From: Desulfobulbaceae bacterium
GTDB lineage: Bacteria > Desulfobacterota > Desulfobulbia > Desulfobulbales > Desulfobulbaceae
Length of the DNA: 38,920 bases
Direction of reading: 5' to 3'
Assembly (NCBI GenBank): GCA_015484845.1
Contig: WFUT01000039.1
Span: 1 to 38,920 of the forward strand
The notes under the pieces are model-generated. The model ran no database searches, was not told the origin of the DNA, and was given only the letters and a program-made list of their open reading frames with translations. Both the position numbers and the translations under genes were made by a program. Every line of letters starts with the position of its first letter. Position 1 is the stretch's first letter. Shown in pieces: positions 8,681-17,291 of the stretch.

Positions 8681-9691
8681 ATGGCGTCGCTTGACAAACT
8701 GAAAGGGACCACCCGGGCCGCCATCCTGCTCATGTGCCTGGGCGAGGATCTGGCGGCCAAGGTCATGCGTGAGCTCTCCGACGAGGAGATCTTCAAGGTG
8801 ACCAGGGCCATGGCCGAGATCGAACATATCCCCGAGGACGTGCGCAAGCGGGTGCTGGAGGACTTCGAGCTCGACACCGAGTCCCAGGCCGGCATGGTCG
8901 TCAAGGGCCAGGAATTCGCCAAGAAGACCATTGCCGCCACCGGCAGCGAGGAGCGGGTCAAGAGCCTGATGCGCCAGTTCATCACCGGCACCGAGTCCAG
9001 GCCGCTGGAGACCATTGCCAAGATGCAGCCGGTCATGGTGGCGGGTCTCCTGGAGCGCGAGCATCCCCAGACCGTGGCCCTGATCCTCTCCACCCAGACC
9101 GCTGCCCACGCCAGCGCCATCATCGCCCACCTGCCCGAGGACCGGCAGGCGGACATCGTCTACCGCATCGCCACCATCGACAAGGTCTCGCCCGGGGTCA
9201 TCGACCGGATCGAGGACGCCCTGAACCGCGAGATCGGGGTCGTGGTCGGCGACCAGGACCAGCGCCAGGTGGGCGGCATTCCCAAGGTGGTGGAGATCCT
9301 GGACAACATGGAGAACAACCTGGATGCGGATATCCTGGACAGCCTGGAGGAGGTGGACCCGGACATGGTGGAGGACATCCGCAAGCAGATGTTCACCTTC
9401 GAGGACCTGGCCAACCTGGACGGCCGTTCCCTGCAGATGATCCTGCGCGAGGTCAACAACGACTCCCTGACCATGGCCCTGAAGACCGCCTCCGAGGAAC
9501 TGAAGGAGAAGATCTTCTCCAACATGTCGGCCCGGGCCGCCGACATGATCCGTGACGACCTGGAGGCCCTGGGCCCGGTCCGTCTCTCCGAGGTCGAGGC
9601 CATGCAGCAGACCATCGTCAAGATCGCCATGAAGCTCGAGGAGGAAGGCAAGCTGGTTCTCGGCAAGGGAGGCGGCGATGAGTTCGTCTAA
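8681..9691 (+). CDS. fliG: Flagellar motor switch protein FliG
   Basis: A 336-residue rotor protein of normal length. It shows the N-terminal FliF-binding domain, the EHPQTVALILS motif (127-137) of the middle ARM domain that contacts FliM, and the C-terminal torque domain with charged helices (RAADMIRDDLEALGPVRL), ending in GGGDEFV. It converts stator force into rotation and sets direction together with FliM and CheY. The 3' end overlaps fliH by 14 bases. Confidence 0.98.
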   Translation: MASLDKLKGTTRAAILLMCLGEDLAAKVMRELSDEEIFKVTRAMAEIEHIPEDVRKRVLEDFELDTESQAGMVVKGQEFAKKTIAATGSEERVKSLMRQFITGTESRPLETIAKMQPVMVAGLLEREHPQTVALILSTQTAAHASAIIAHLPEDRQADIVYRIATIDKVSPGVIDRIEDALNREIGVVVGDQDQRQVGGIPKVVEILDNMENNLDADILDSLEEVDPDMVEDIRKQMFTFEDLANLDGRSLQMILREVNNDSLTMALKTASEELKEKIFSNMSARAADMIRDDLEALGPVRLSEVEAMQQTIVKIAMKLEEEGKLVLGKGGGDEFV

Positions 9692-10508
9692 GGTCTTCAA
9701 GGACGACCCCTCCTTCACCCCCATCACCCTCATCCAGGAAGAGATCCGGACCCCCGGCGTGCAGCAGGATGCCAGCGGAGGCGAGGAACCTGCCACCCCG
9801 GAGCCCGGCCCGGCGGAGGCAGGCGACCGGGAGACGCCGCCGGCCGCACAACCGGATGCCGCCCCGCCGGCCGGCCCGGAACCGGTGGAGGTCGACATCG
9901 AGGCCCTCCGGCAGGAGGCCTACGACCAGGGCGTCCGGGACACCCAGGAACAGAACCGCGACGAGGTGCGGCAGGTGCTCTCCGCCTTCCGCCAGGCCTG
10001 CCAGGACCTGGTCCGCCTGCACAGCTCGATCCTGGAACAGAGCCGGGGCGACATGATCAACCTGGTCATCGCCCTGAGCCGCAAGATCATCGGCCGGGAG
10101 CTGGCCACGGGCCGCGACACCATCGCCGCCACCCTGCAGGCGGCAGTGGACCACGCCATTGCCAGCGACGAGTACGTCATCACCCTGCATCCCGACGACC
10201 TGGCCCTGGCCCGGGAGATGGAGCCGGACCTGGTCGAATCGGTCCGCGGTCTCAAGCACATCGTCTTCCGCACCTCGGCCGGGATCACCCGGGGAGGCTG
10301 CCGCCTGGAGTCCAATACCTGTGCCGTGGACGCCACCATCGAGGCGCAACTGGAGTCGGCAGGCGAATTCCTGGAACAGGAGGTCTCCAACCTGGAGGGC
10401 CTGCTGCCCGACCCTGACGACCATCCCGCGCCGCCACCTGCCGACGAGACCGGGCTGCCGCCGGACCAGGCCGCCGGACAGGCCGCCCCACCTGAGCCCA
10501 GCGACTGA
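9678..10508 (+). CDS. fliH: Flagellar export ATPase regulator FliH
   Basis: A 276-residue cytoplasmic protein. The first 75 residues or so are Pro/Ala/Glu-rich and probably disordered. The FliH-type region follows with EALRQEAYDQGVRDTQEQ, a coiled segment and the C-terminal FliI-binding domain (LVIALSRKIIGRELATG, then YVITLHPDDLALA). A second Pro/Asp-rich tail (about 245-276) is an extra. FliH holds the FliI ATPase and links it to the C ring. The start codon lies inside fliG. Confidence 0.93.
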   Translation: MSSSKVFKDDPSFTPITLIQEEIRTPGVQQDASGGEEPATPEPGPAEAGDRETPPAAQPDAAPPAGPEPVEVDIEALRQEAYDQGVRDTQEQNRDEVRQVLSAFRQACQDLVRLHSSILEQSRGDMINLVIALSRKIIGRELATGRDTIAATLQAAVDHAIASDEYVITLHPDDLALAREMEPDLVESVRGLKHIVFRTSAGITRGGCRLESNTCAVDATIEAQLESAGEFLEQEVSNLEGLLPDPDDHPAPPPADETGLPPDQAAGQAAPPEPSD

Positions 10509-10563
10509 CCAGTTCGCCGGCAAAGCGGGCCAGCAAGGGGCAGAAGGATGGCGGGAAGGCAGG

Positions 10564-10614
10564 AGAAAATTTTTTCTTCATTTTCAAAGTGCAGGATGTA
10601 GGTGCAAAGTGCAG
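10564..10614. repeat. Direct repeat and A/T palindrome in the fliH-fliI spacer
   Basis: CAAAGTGCAG occurs twice (10585-10594 and 10605-10614), exactly 20 bases apart, close to two helical turns. Just upstream lies the perfect A/T palindrome AGAAAATTTTTTCT (10564-10577). This is the only markedly A/T-rich spacer inside the first block. It could be a regulator site or an attenuator, or simply a small local duplication. Confidence 0.4.
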
Positions 10615-10628
10615 AATCGAGGAGCCAG

Positions 10629-12002
10629 ATGAACGCGCTGCCCGAGGCCGTTGCCGACCTGTCACTGATCCGTGTCTACGGCAAGGTGCGCCGCATCGTC
10701 GGCCTGGTGGTGGAGGGCCACTGTCCCCGCTCCTCCATCGGTTCGCTCTGCGAGATCACCCCCCTGGAGGGCGGGCCGCTGGTGCCGGCGGAGATCGTGG
10801 GCTACAACAACGACCAGGCCCTGCTCATGCCGCTGGGCGAACTGCGCGGCCTGGGCCCGGGCAGCCTGATCCGGGTCAGGAAGGAGAGCGCCTCCATCAA
10901 GGTGGGCGAACAGCTCCTGGGCAGGGTCATCGACGGCATGGAGTGCCCCCTGGACGACGGGCCGGCGCTGCACCTGCAGCAGGAAATGCCTCTCTATGGC
11001 CTGCCGCCCGGCCCCATGCAGCGGCGCACCATCAGCGAGCCCATCGACCTCGGCATCCGGGCCATCAACGGCCTGCTTACCTGCGGCCTCGGGCAGCGGA
11101 TGGGGATCATGGCCGGCTCCGGGGTGGGCAAAAGCGTGCTCCTGGGCATGATGGCCAAGTACGCGACCGCGGATGTCAACGTGATCGCGCTCATCGGGGA
11201 GCGGGGCCGCGAGGTGCGCGAGTTCATCGAACGGGACCTGGGGCCCGAGGGACTGCGCCGCTCGGTCATCGTGGTGGTGACCTCGGACCAGTCGCCCCTG
11301 CTGCGCATGCGCGGCGCGTTTGTCGCCACCGCCATTGCCGAATTCTTCAGCGGCCAGGGCAAGAATGTCCTCCTGATGATGGACTCGGTCACCCGCTTTG
11401 CCATGGCCATGCGCGAGATCGGCCTGGCCGTGGGCGAGCCCCCCACCACCAAGGGCTACACCCCGTCGGTCTTTGCCACCCTGCCCAAGCTCCTGGAACG
11501 GGCCGGCAGCTTCAGGGGCAAGGGGTCGATCACCGGCCTCTACACGGTGCTGGTGGACGGCGACGACCTGACCGAACCGGTGGCCGACGCCGTCCGCTCC
11601 ATCCTGGACGGCCATATCGTCCTGTCCCGCGATCTCGCGGCCAAGAACCACTACCCGGCCATCGACGTCATGATGTCCACCAGCAGGGTCATGCGCGACA
11701 TCGTCCGGCCCAGGCATATCGAGCTGGCCGGCAAGATCCGCAACGTGATCGCCGTGTACCGGGATTCCGAGGACCTGATCAACATCGGCGCCTATGCCGA
11801 GGGCAGTAACCCCAAGATCGACTATGCCATCTCCAGGATCGATGCCATCAATGCCTTTCTCCGGCAAGGGTTCGATGAATCCTGCTCCCTGGAGGAGACC
11901 ATCCGCCAGATGGGGGGCCTGGTCAGCGACCGCAGGGGCAGCGACCGCAGGCGGGCGCCGCGCAAGGGCAGGGACAGGCGCCGCCAGGACCGCGCCGGCT
12001 GA
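10629..12002 (+). CDS. fliI: Flagellar export ATPase FliI
   Basis: A 457-residue F1-beta-like ATPase. Walker A is AGSGVGKS (about 162-169), followed by the type III-specific RGREVREFIE block and Walker B NVLLMMDSVTRFAMA. Later motifs are GEPPTTKGYTPSVFA and ISRVMRDIV-like. It energises substrate unloading at the flagellar type III export gate, held by FliH and FliJ. I chose the ATG at 10629 over the GTG at 10602 because GAGGAG sits just upstream of it. The last 25 residues are Arg-rich (RRAPRKGRDRRRQD), an unusual basic tail. Confidence 0.97.
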   Translation: MNALPEAVADLSLIRVYGKVRRIVGLVVEGHCPRSSIGSLCEITPLEGGPLVPAEIVGYNNDQALLMPLGELRGLGPGSLIRVRKESASIKVGEQLLGRVIDGMECPLDDGPALHLQQEMPLYGLPPGPMQRRTISEPIDLGIRAINGLLTCGLGQRMGIMAGSGVGKSVLLGMMAKYATADVNVIALIGERGREVREFIERDLGPEGLRRSVIVVVTSDQSPLLRMRGAFVATAIAEFFSGQGKNVLLMMDSVTRFAMAMREIGLAVGEPPTTKGYTPSVFATLPKLLERAGSFRGKGSITGLYTVLVDGDDLTEPVADAVRSILDGHIVLSRDLAAKNHYPAIDVMMSTSRVMRDIVRPRHIELAGKIRNVIAVYRDSEDLINIGAYAEGSNPKIDYAISRIDAINAFLRQGFDESCSLEETIRQMGGLVSDRRGSDRRRAPRKGRDRRRQDRAG

Positions 12003-12080
12003 GTCATGGCACTGCCCGGCACGCCGGTACCGGGATCCTGTCACCCGCCGTGATGTCCCCCCAACACCCGGAGAGCAACA

Positions 12081-12509
12081 ATGAAACCGTTTACCATGGA
12101 GTCGGTGCTCACCTACCGGCAGCAGCTCGAGGATGCGGCCCGGCAGGAACTCTTCAAGGCCCTCGAGCAGGAGACCGCGGTCCGCAGGCAACTGGAGGAG
12201 GTGGAGCAGGAGCTGGCCACGCTCTACCACGGCCTGGAACAGGAGCGGCACTCCACCACGGCCGAGCGGCTGATCCTCTACGAGCGCCGGATGGATATCG
12301 TCCGCGGCCAACTCGCCGAACTGCGGGAAGAGCTGTCCCGCCGGCAGGAGCAGGTCCGGCGGCGGCGGCGACACCTGCTCAAGGCCAGCCAGGAACGAAA
12401 GGTCCTGGAAAAGCTGCGTGAACAGCAGAACAGGAACTACCGCAACTATCTCGACAGGAAAGAGGCCCTGATGCTCGACGAGATCGCGGTCCTCTTCCAC
12501 GAACGCTGA
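12081..12509 (+). CDS. fliJ: Flagellar export chaperone/stalk protein FliJ
   Basis: A 142-residue protein that is almost wholly charged and helical, the coiled-coil pattern of FliJ (VLTYRQQLEDAARQELFKAL, then repeated EQ/ER heptads). FliJ forms the central stalk of the FliI hexamer and contacts FlhA. Length and position directly after fliI support the call; primary sequence in this family is poorly conserved, so the identification leans on context. Confidence 0.88.
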   Translation: MKPFTMESVLTYRQQLEDAARQELFKALEQETAVRRQLEEVEQELATLYHGLEQERHSTTAERLILYERRMDIVRGQLAELREELSRRQEQVRRRRRHLLKASQERKVLEKLREQQNRNYRNYLDRKEALMLDEIAVLFHER

Positions 12510-12546
12510 CCACTCCCCTGCCCCGACCATGCCAGGAGCCTCTGCC

Positions 12547-13080
12547 ATGTCCCGAACACTCCTTTGCCTAGCCGTCCTGCTCTCTCTTCTTCTGCCCGCC
12601 ACCCTTCCCCGGGCCGGCCAGAAAACGCCGGTGACGACGAAAGCGGCCGCAAAGGCGGACAGCGGTGAGCCGAAGTACAGCTCCGTGGAGGAACGGCGCC
12701 TGCTCGTTGCCCTGCAGCAGGAACGGCAGAACCTGGTCAATGAGCGCCAGGCCCTGGAGCTGAAGAAAAAGGAACTAAAGAGATTACAGGCCGAGGTCGA
12801 TAAGAAACTTGACCAACTGAAACAGGAACGGCTGCGCCTGGAAAAGCTGCTCGCGGAGAAGGACGCGGCGGAACAGAAAAGAATCCGCGAGCTCAGCAAG
12901 ATGTACGAAAAGATGTCGCCGGCAAAGGCCGCCAGGATCTTTGCCGATCTCGACCAGGACCTGGCCATCTCGCTCCTGGCGAACATGAAGACCAAGGCAG
13001 CGGCCAAGATCCTCAACAACATGAACGGAGACGCGGCGGCCCGATTGACCACCGCCTTCTCTTCCCTTGACGGCAAGTAG
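12547..13080 (+). CDS. MotE-like periplasmic/membrane protein with MgtE-N-like end
   Basis: A 177-residue protein: a signal or anchor segment (LLCLAVLLSLLLPATL), a long coiled coil rich in Gln/Glu/Lys/Leu (about 45-115), and a C-terminal MgtE N-domain-like repeat region (YEKMSPAKAARIFADLDQDL). This architecture is that of MotE-type proteins found in flagellar clusters of alpha- and deltaproteobacteria, where they act as stator or basal-body chaperones. The start at 12547 has AGGAG upstream; an ATG at 12529 is also open. It sits between fliJ and fliK, 8 bases before fliK. Confidence 0.78.
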   Translation: MSRTLLCLAVLLSLLLPATLPRAGQKTPVTTKAAAKADSGEPKYSSVEERRLLVALQQERQNLVNERQALELKKKELKRLQAEVDKKLDQLKQERLRLEKLLAEKDAAEQKRIRELSKMYEKMSPAKAARIFADLDQDLAISLLANMKTKAAAKILNNMNGDAAARLTTAFSSLDGK

Positions 13081-13088
13081 GTTATACC

Positions 13089-14648
13089 ATGCAAGCGATG
13101 CCCGCCATACCCGCCGATACACAGGCCCCGCCGGCCCGTACCGACCAGGCAGCGCCCGCGCCCGGCAGTGGCTCCACGTTCCGGAACCACCTTGCCGCGG
13201 CGACCGGAAAACAGCAAGGGAAACAGCCAAAGACCGAAGACAACAGGCAGCCGGCGGCCGGCAGCCACGCGGCCACTGCCGGGCAGGAAAGCAGGGAACG
13301 GCCCCGGGTCGGCGGGCGCGGGCACGGCGGCAGGAAAAAACATTCCCCCCGCGAGGCGGCAGCCGGGAAAACAGCCGAGCAGGCCGCCGAACAGGTGAGC
13401 GGCCCCACCCCGCCGGCCGGCGGGCAGGAAGGACCCTCCCTGGCAGCAATCGTTGCCACCCTGAGCGGCGGGAAGACCGGCAAGGGGTTGACGCCGCAGG
13501 CCCGGGCCGCGGACAACGGTTCGGCAGCCCCGCAGCAGGCAGACCGGTTACCCGCCGGCGTGGCGGCGCTGCTGCAGAAAAACGGGGCCGCCGCCCCCGC
13601 CGGGCCGGACACGCCGGGCAAGGCCGGCGCGGGGCTCCCGCTTGCCGACGCGAAGGCAACAGACGCCACGCCGGCGCCGGCAGGAGAGACAAAGACCGGT
13701 CCGGGCACGGGCAAGGTGGTGGTGGAGCACTGGTCCGCCACCTTCTCCGGCCGGATGGCCGCGGCCGCGGACGGGAAAAAGAACGGCAACGCCCCCCCTG
13801 CCTCCGGCAACGGCTCCACCATCGGCAAGACCCTGGTGAGCGTGCAGCGGATCCCGGAAAACGAGGAGATGCTGCCGCCCCCGCCCGCCGGTGCCAAGGG
13901 GCCACAGGTGAACACCGGTGGCCAGCGGCAGGATATCAACAGCTCCTACATCCATGCGAACCTGCCCAACCAGGCGAGCCCGAAGAGTCCAGCCGGTAAC
14001 GGCAATGGCCAACAGCCCGGTGGCGACAGGAAGCAGAACGGCCACGAACAACTCCAGGCCGGGGACCAGGTACGGCAACAGCAGCGGACATCGCCGGCCC
14101 CCGGTGACCAGCCGCTGGTCTTCTCCCTGGACCAGGCCGGCGGCGTCAACGCCGGTACCGCGCACCAGGCAGCCGCGCCGGCCGCCCCCCTGCACCAGGC
14201 CCCCGGCCTGCCGGTCAGCGAGGCCCATGTCATGGACCAGGTGATCCACCGCTTCACCGGCCACCGCCAGCTCGAATCAGGGACCGTGGTCCTCAGGCTG
14301 CACCCGCAGGAGCTCGGCGAACTGCGCATGGAGATCAAGGTGGAACAGGACAATATCAAGGCCCATATCACCACCAACAACCCGCAGGTCCAGGACATCC
14401 TCGACCGGCACCTGCCGCGCCTGCGGGATGCCCTGGAACAGCAGGGAATGAACCTGGAACAGATGCAGGTAACGGTGGCCCCGGGCGACAACGGCAACAC
14501 CCAGCTCTTCCAGGAGCACCGGGGCCGGCAGCAGGCGCGGCGCCCGCTGCGGGCCATCGGCTCGAGCCAGCCGGTGTTCACCATCCCGGACGAGGAACGG
14601 AAACCCGTCCTGCACGCCGATGACCGGAGCCTGAGCATCCTGGCCTGA
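13089..14648 (+). CDS. fliK: Flagellar hook-length control protein FliK
   Basis: A 519-residue secreted ruler protein. The first 380 residues or so are low-complexity, rich in Ala/Gly/Pro/Gln, as expected of the flexible ruler. The conserved C-terminal Flg_hook domain (about 398-470) has VVLRLHPQELGELRMEIKV, then the LRDALEQQGMNLEQMQVTV block. It measures the hook and triggers the FlhB-mediated switch from hook to filament export. Its place directly before flgD and flgE fits. Confidence 0.93.
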   Translation: MQAMPAIPADTQAPPARTDQAAPAPGSGSTFRNHLAAATGKQQGKQPKTEDNRQPAAGSHAATAGQESRERPRVGGRGHGGRKKHSPREAAAGKTAEQAAEQVSGPTPPAGGQEGPSLAAIVATLSGGKTGKGLTPQARAADNGSAAPQQADRLPAGVAALLQKNGAAAPAGPDTPGKAGAGLPLADAKATDATPAPAGETKTGPGTGKVVVEHWSATFSGRMAAAADGKKNGNAPPASGNGSTIGKTLVSVQRIPENEEMLPPPPAGAKGPQVNTGGQRQDINSSYIHANLPNQASPKSPAGNGNGQQPGGDRKQNGHEQLQAGDQVRQQQRTSPAPGDQPLVFSLDQAGGVNAGTAHQAAAPAAPLHQAPGLPVSEAHVMDQVIHRFTGHRQLESGTVVLRLHPQELGELRMEIKVEQDNIKAHITTNNPQVQDILDRHLPRLRDALEQQGMNLEQMQVTVAPGDNGNTQLFQEHRGRQQARRPLRAIGSSQPVFTIPDEERKPVLHADDRSLSILA

Positions 14649-14691
14649 AGCAGGGAAGGCAGGCCGACGACGAGCAAGAGGAACGCGAACC

Positions 14692-15546
14692 ATGACCTAC
14701 ATACCAGGCATCTCACAGGGATACACGGCGGCAGCGGCAGCAGACCGGCAAAAGGGCGACGACAAGGGCGACAAGCTGGGCCTGGACAACTTCCTGACCC
14801 TGCTCGTGGCCCAGCTCAAGAACCAGGATCCGCTCAACCCCACCGATGCCACCAAGTTCACGTCCCAGCTGACCCAGTACAGCCAGCTCGAGCAGTCCAT
14901 CAACATGAACAAGAACATGAAGGAGCTCCTGGATATCCAGAAGAGTTCCGACCGGCTCTCGGCCCTGTCGCTCATCGACAAGCAGGTCCTGGTCCAGGGT
15001 TCTTCCTTCCGGCTCGAGGAGGGCGGCGCCAGGATCGGCTACCAGGTCAACGGTGATGTCAGCGACCTGACCATAACGATCCGCAACCAGGGCGGCAGCA
15101 CGGTGGCCACCCTGCACCCGTCGGATCTGGGGCCCGGCAATCATACCATCACCTGGGACGGCCTGGACCGAAACGGCCAGCCCCTGCCCGCCGGGACCTA
15201 CGAGATCAGCGCCACTGCCCCCGGCAGCGGCGACGACAGCAAGAGCACCGTGGTACCGCTGGTATACGCCGATGTCACCGGCGTTGACATGAGCGGCTCC
15301 GAGGCCCTGCTCCTGACCAGGAACGGCGACTTCAAGCTGTCGGCCGTACAGGGGGTCTACGAGCAAAAAAAGAGGCAACCATCCGAGCCAGGGGAAGGCG
15401 AGGAGCAGTCGCCGGATGCACCAGTCAGTGACACAACTGTCTCCACTGCAACGGACGGCGAGGGGAGAACGGCAGCAAGCGCAGGATCCGGCGGTCTGCA
15501 GGATCTCGCGGCAACCGAAATCACGGGCGGCCAGGCCGCGCAGTAA
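14692..15546 (+). CDS. flgD: Flagellar hook cap/assembly protein FlgD
   Basis: A 284-residue protein. The N-terminal motif LDNFLTLLVAQLKNQDPLNP (about 27-46) with TSQLTQYSQLEQ is diagnostic. An Ig-like/Tudor-like core follows, including NHTITWDGLDRNGQPLPAG and ending near residue 222. FlgD caps the growing hook and is shed on completion. Residues about 224-284 form a Glu/Ser/Thr/Ala-rich extension beyond the usual 220-230 residue length. Ribosome site AAGAGGAA lies upstream of the ATG. Confidence 0.95.
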   Translation: MTYIPGISQGYTAAAAADRQKGDDKGDKLGLDNFLTLLVAQLKNQDPLNPTDATKFTSQLTQYSQLEQSINMNKNMKELLDIQKSSDRLSALSLIDKQVLVQGSSFRLEEGGARIGYQVNGDVSDLTITIRNQGGSTVATLHPSDLGPGNHTITWDGLDRNGQPLPAGTYEISATAPGSGDDSKSTVVPLVYADVTGVDMSGSEALLLTRNGDFKLSAVQGVYEQKKRQPSEPGEGEEQSPDAPVSDTTVSTATDGEGRTAASAGSGGLQDLAATEITGGQAAQ

Positions 15547-15681
15547 CGCCCTGGCGCCGATTCTTCTCAAGTGAAAATGGCCGGACAGGGAAACAGGGCC
15601 GCTGTCACTTCGCCACGGGCGGAGGATGGCCGGCCCCTGCCCCCGGTCCCTGTTTTCTGATACCCAACGCAGGAGGTTGTA

Positions 15682-16965
15682 ATGGGCATTCAAAGTGCGA
15701 TGTTCAGCGGAGTCAGCGGACTCAACACCAACGCCCAGGCCATGAGTGTCATCGGCAATAACCTGGCGAACACCAACACCATCGGGTTCAAGGGAGCGCG
15801 GACGGTCTTCTCCGACCTGCTCTCCAGCACCATCAGCGGCTCCGGCGGCATCTCGCAGGTCGGCCGCGGCGTCAACGTCTCGGTGGTCGACAACATCTTC
15901 AGCCAGGGGACCTTCGAGACAACATCCTCCTCCACCGACGTGGCCATCGAGGGCGACGGCTTCTTCCTCCTCAAGGAGCCGGGCAACGATACCACCTTTT
16001 ACAGCCGGGCCGGCGCCTTCCGCTTCAACGAGGACGGCTACCTGGTCAACCCGGAAGGGTACCACGTCCAGGGCAAGGCCTACGACAAGGACGGCAACCT
16101 GATCCCGGCCGACCCCACCGACATCTTTGTCCCCAACGCCGGCCTGGTTCCGGCCAAGGCCACCGACGAGATGACCTACAACACCAACCTGGACGCGGCC
16201 TCGGAGATCCCGGCCGGCGGCTGGCCGGCATGGGACCCCAACGATACCGGCACGTTCAACTATACCGCCTCCACCCAGGTCTTTGATTCCCTGGGCGAGC
16301 CGCACATCGTCTCCATGTACTGGCGGATCAACGACCCGGCCACCAACACCTGGGACTGGTTCTACGAGGTGCCCGACGCCAACGGCGGAGCAGGCCTGCA
16401 GGGCCAGGGCGCGCCGCAGCTCGTCTTCAACGCCGACGGCACCCTGCCCGATACCGACGGCGACGGCAACCCGGACCCGGTGGTCGGCGCGCTGCCCGCC
16501 ATTGACTGGCAGAACGGCTCCGATCCCAGCAACATCACGGTCAACCTCGACTGCACCCAGTTCGACTCCGACTCGGTGGTCATTGCCCAGGATCAGAACG
16601 GCTACGCGGCCGGCAACCTGACCAGTGTTGACATCAACAGCGAGGGCGTGGTCCTTGCCTCCTACTCCAACGGCGAGCAGGTCAAGATCTCCAGCCTGGT
16701 GCTGGGCAAGTTCAAGAACCCCAACGGCCTGTCCCTGGCCGGCTCCAACCTCTACACGGCCACCTCGGATTCGGGTACACCCCGCGTCGGCCTGCCCGGC
16801 CCCGAGCTGGGCAACATCTTCACCAACTCGCTGGAGCAGTCCAACGTGGACATGGGGCAGGAGTTTGTCAAGATGATCACCATCCAGCGCGGCTTCCAGG
16901 CCAACTCCAAGATCATCTCCACCGTGGACCAGCTCCTGGGCGAGCTGATCAACCTCAAGCGCTGA
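15682..16965 (+). CDS. flgE: Flagellar hook protein FlgE
   Basis: A 427-residue axial protein with the N-terminal MFSGVSGLNTNAQAMSVIGN/NLANTNTIGFKG signature, a variable surface region rich in Asn/Asp/Gly in the middle, and the C-terminal SNVDMGQEFVKMITIQRGFQ helix that packs with the N-terminus. It forms the universal joint. A strong AGGAGG ribosome site precedes the ATG, as expected for a highly made structural protein. A 135-base spacer separates it from flgD, and a terminator follows 26 bases after its stop. Confidence 0.97.
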   Translation: MGIQSAMFSGVSGLNTNAQAMSVIGNNLANTNTIGFKGARTVFSDLLSSTISGSGGISQVGRGVNVSVVDNIFSQGTFETTSSSTDVAIEGDGFFLLKEPGNDTTFYSRAGAFRFNEDGYLVNPEGYHVQGKAYDKDGNLIPADPTDIFVPNAGLVPAKATDEMTYNTNLDAASEIPAGGWPAWDPNDTGTFNYTASTQVFDSLGEPHIVSMYWRINDPATNTWDWFYEVPDANGGAGLQGQGAPQLVFNADGTLPDTDGDGNPDPVVGALPAIDWQNGSDPSNITVNLDCTQFDSDSVVIAQDQNGYAAGNLTSVDINSEGVVLASYSNGEQVKISSLVLGKFKNPNGLSLAGSNLYTATSDSGTPRVGLPGPELGNIFTNSLEQSNVDMGQEFVKMITIQRGFQANSKIISTVDQLLGELINLKR

Positions 16966-16990
16966 CCCGGGGTCAAAAAACCGACACCAG

Positions 16991-17030
16991 GGCCATGCAC
17001 CGGCAGCCGGTGCATGGCCTGCTGTTTTTT
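16991..17030 (+). terminator. Rho-independent terminator after flgE
   Basis: A perfect 13-base stem, GGCCATGCACCGG (16991-17003) with its complement at 17007-17019, closes a 3-base CAG loop and is followed by TGCTGTTTTTT. It ends the flgC-flgE transcription unit and insulates the motA promoter downstream. Confidence 0.93.
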
Positions 17031-17125
17031 CCGATTTTCCTTTCCCCGGCCGGCGGCCTGCCTGCCGCCGGTCCCCCCTTTGTCCCTCCTGTTGCCGATC
17101 CTCCTTCCCCTGGTCACCGGATCCC

Positions 17126-17141
17126 TGGCATTTTACTTGCA
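17126..17141 (+). promoter_or_regulatory. Sigma-54 (-24/-12) promoter for motA-fliR
   Basis: TGGCATTTTACTTGCA has TGGCA and TTGCA elements with GG to GC spacing of exactly 12 bases. The predicted start is near 17152, giving a leader of about 140 bases before the TTG at 17292. It lies about 100 bases downstream of the flgE terminator, so it should begin a new transcript. The rest of the 16966-17291 spacer holds no gene. Confidence 0.78.
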
Positions 17142-17291
17142 GAGTTCCGGTTGACACATTGACGGGCTGTCGGAAAATGCTGTAAACTTCAGTTGACACC
17201 GTATGGATCGGTGTCTCGGGCTTCCCCCCTTTCTTCCCGACAGCACCTGCGCCGACAGGCCCTCTTTTCCGTCAACAAGGGAATAACAGAC

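Noticed and set aside
12003-12020. Sigma-54 promoter before fliJ (TGGCACTGCCCGGCA)
   Set aside because: GG and GC are 11 rather than 12 bases apart and the TTGC element is missing.
10662-13343. Very long minus-strand open frame (893 codons) opposite fliI-fliJ-motE, and similar ones at 14713-17199, 24383-26824 and 7784-9898
   Set aside because: They lie antisense to clearly recognised flagellar genes, have repetitive His/Gly/Leu/Asp-rich composition expected from complementing G+C-rich codons, and show no domain or ribosome site.
15547-15681. Terminator or promoter in the flgD-flgE spacer
   Set aside because: There are partial inverted repeats (AAGTGA/TCACTT, ACAGGG/CCCTGT) and a short T-run, but pairing is interrupted with long loops, and no sigma-54 or sigma-28 motif has correct spacing.
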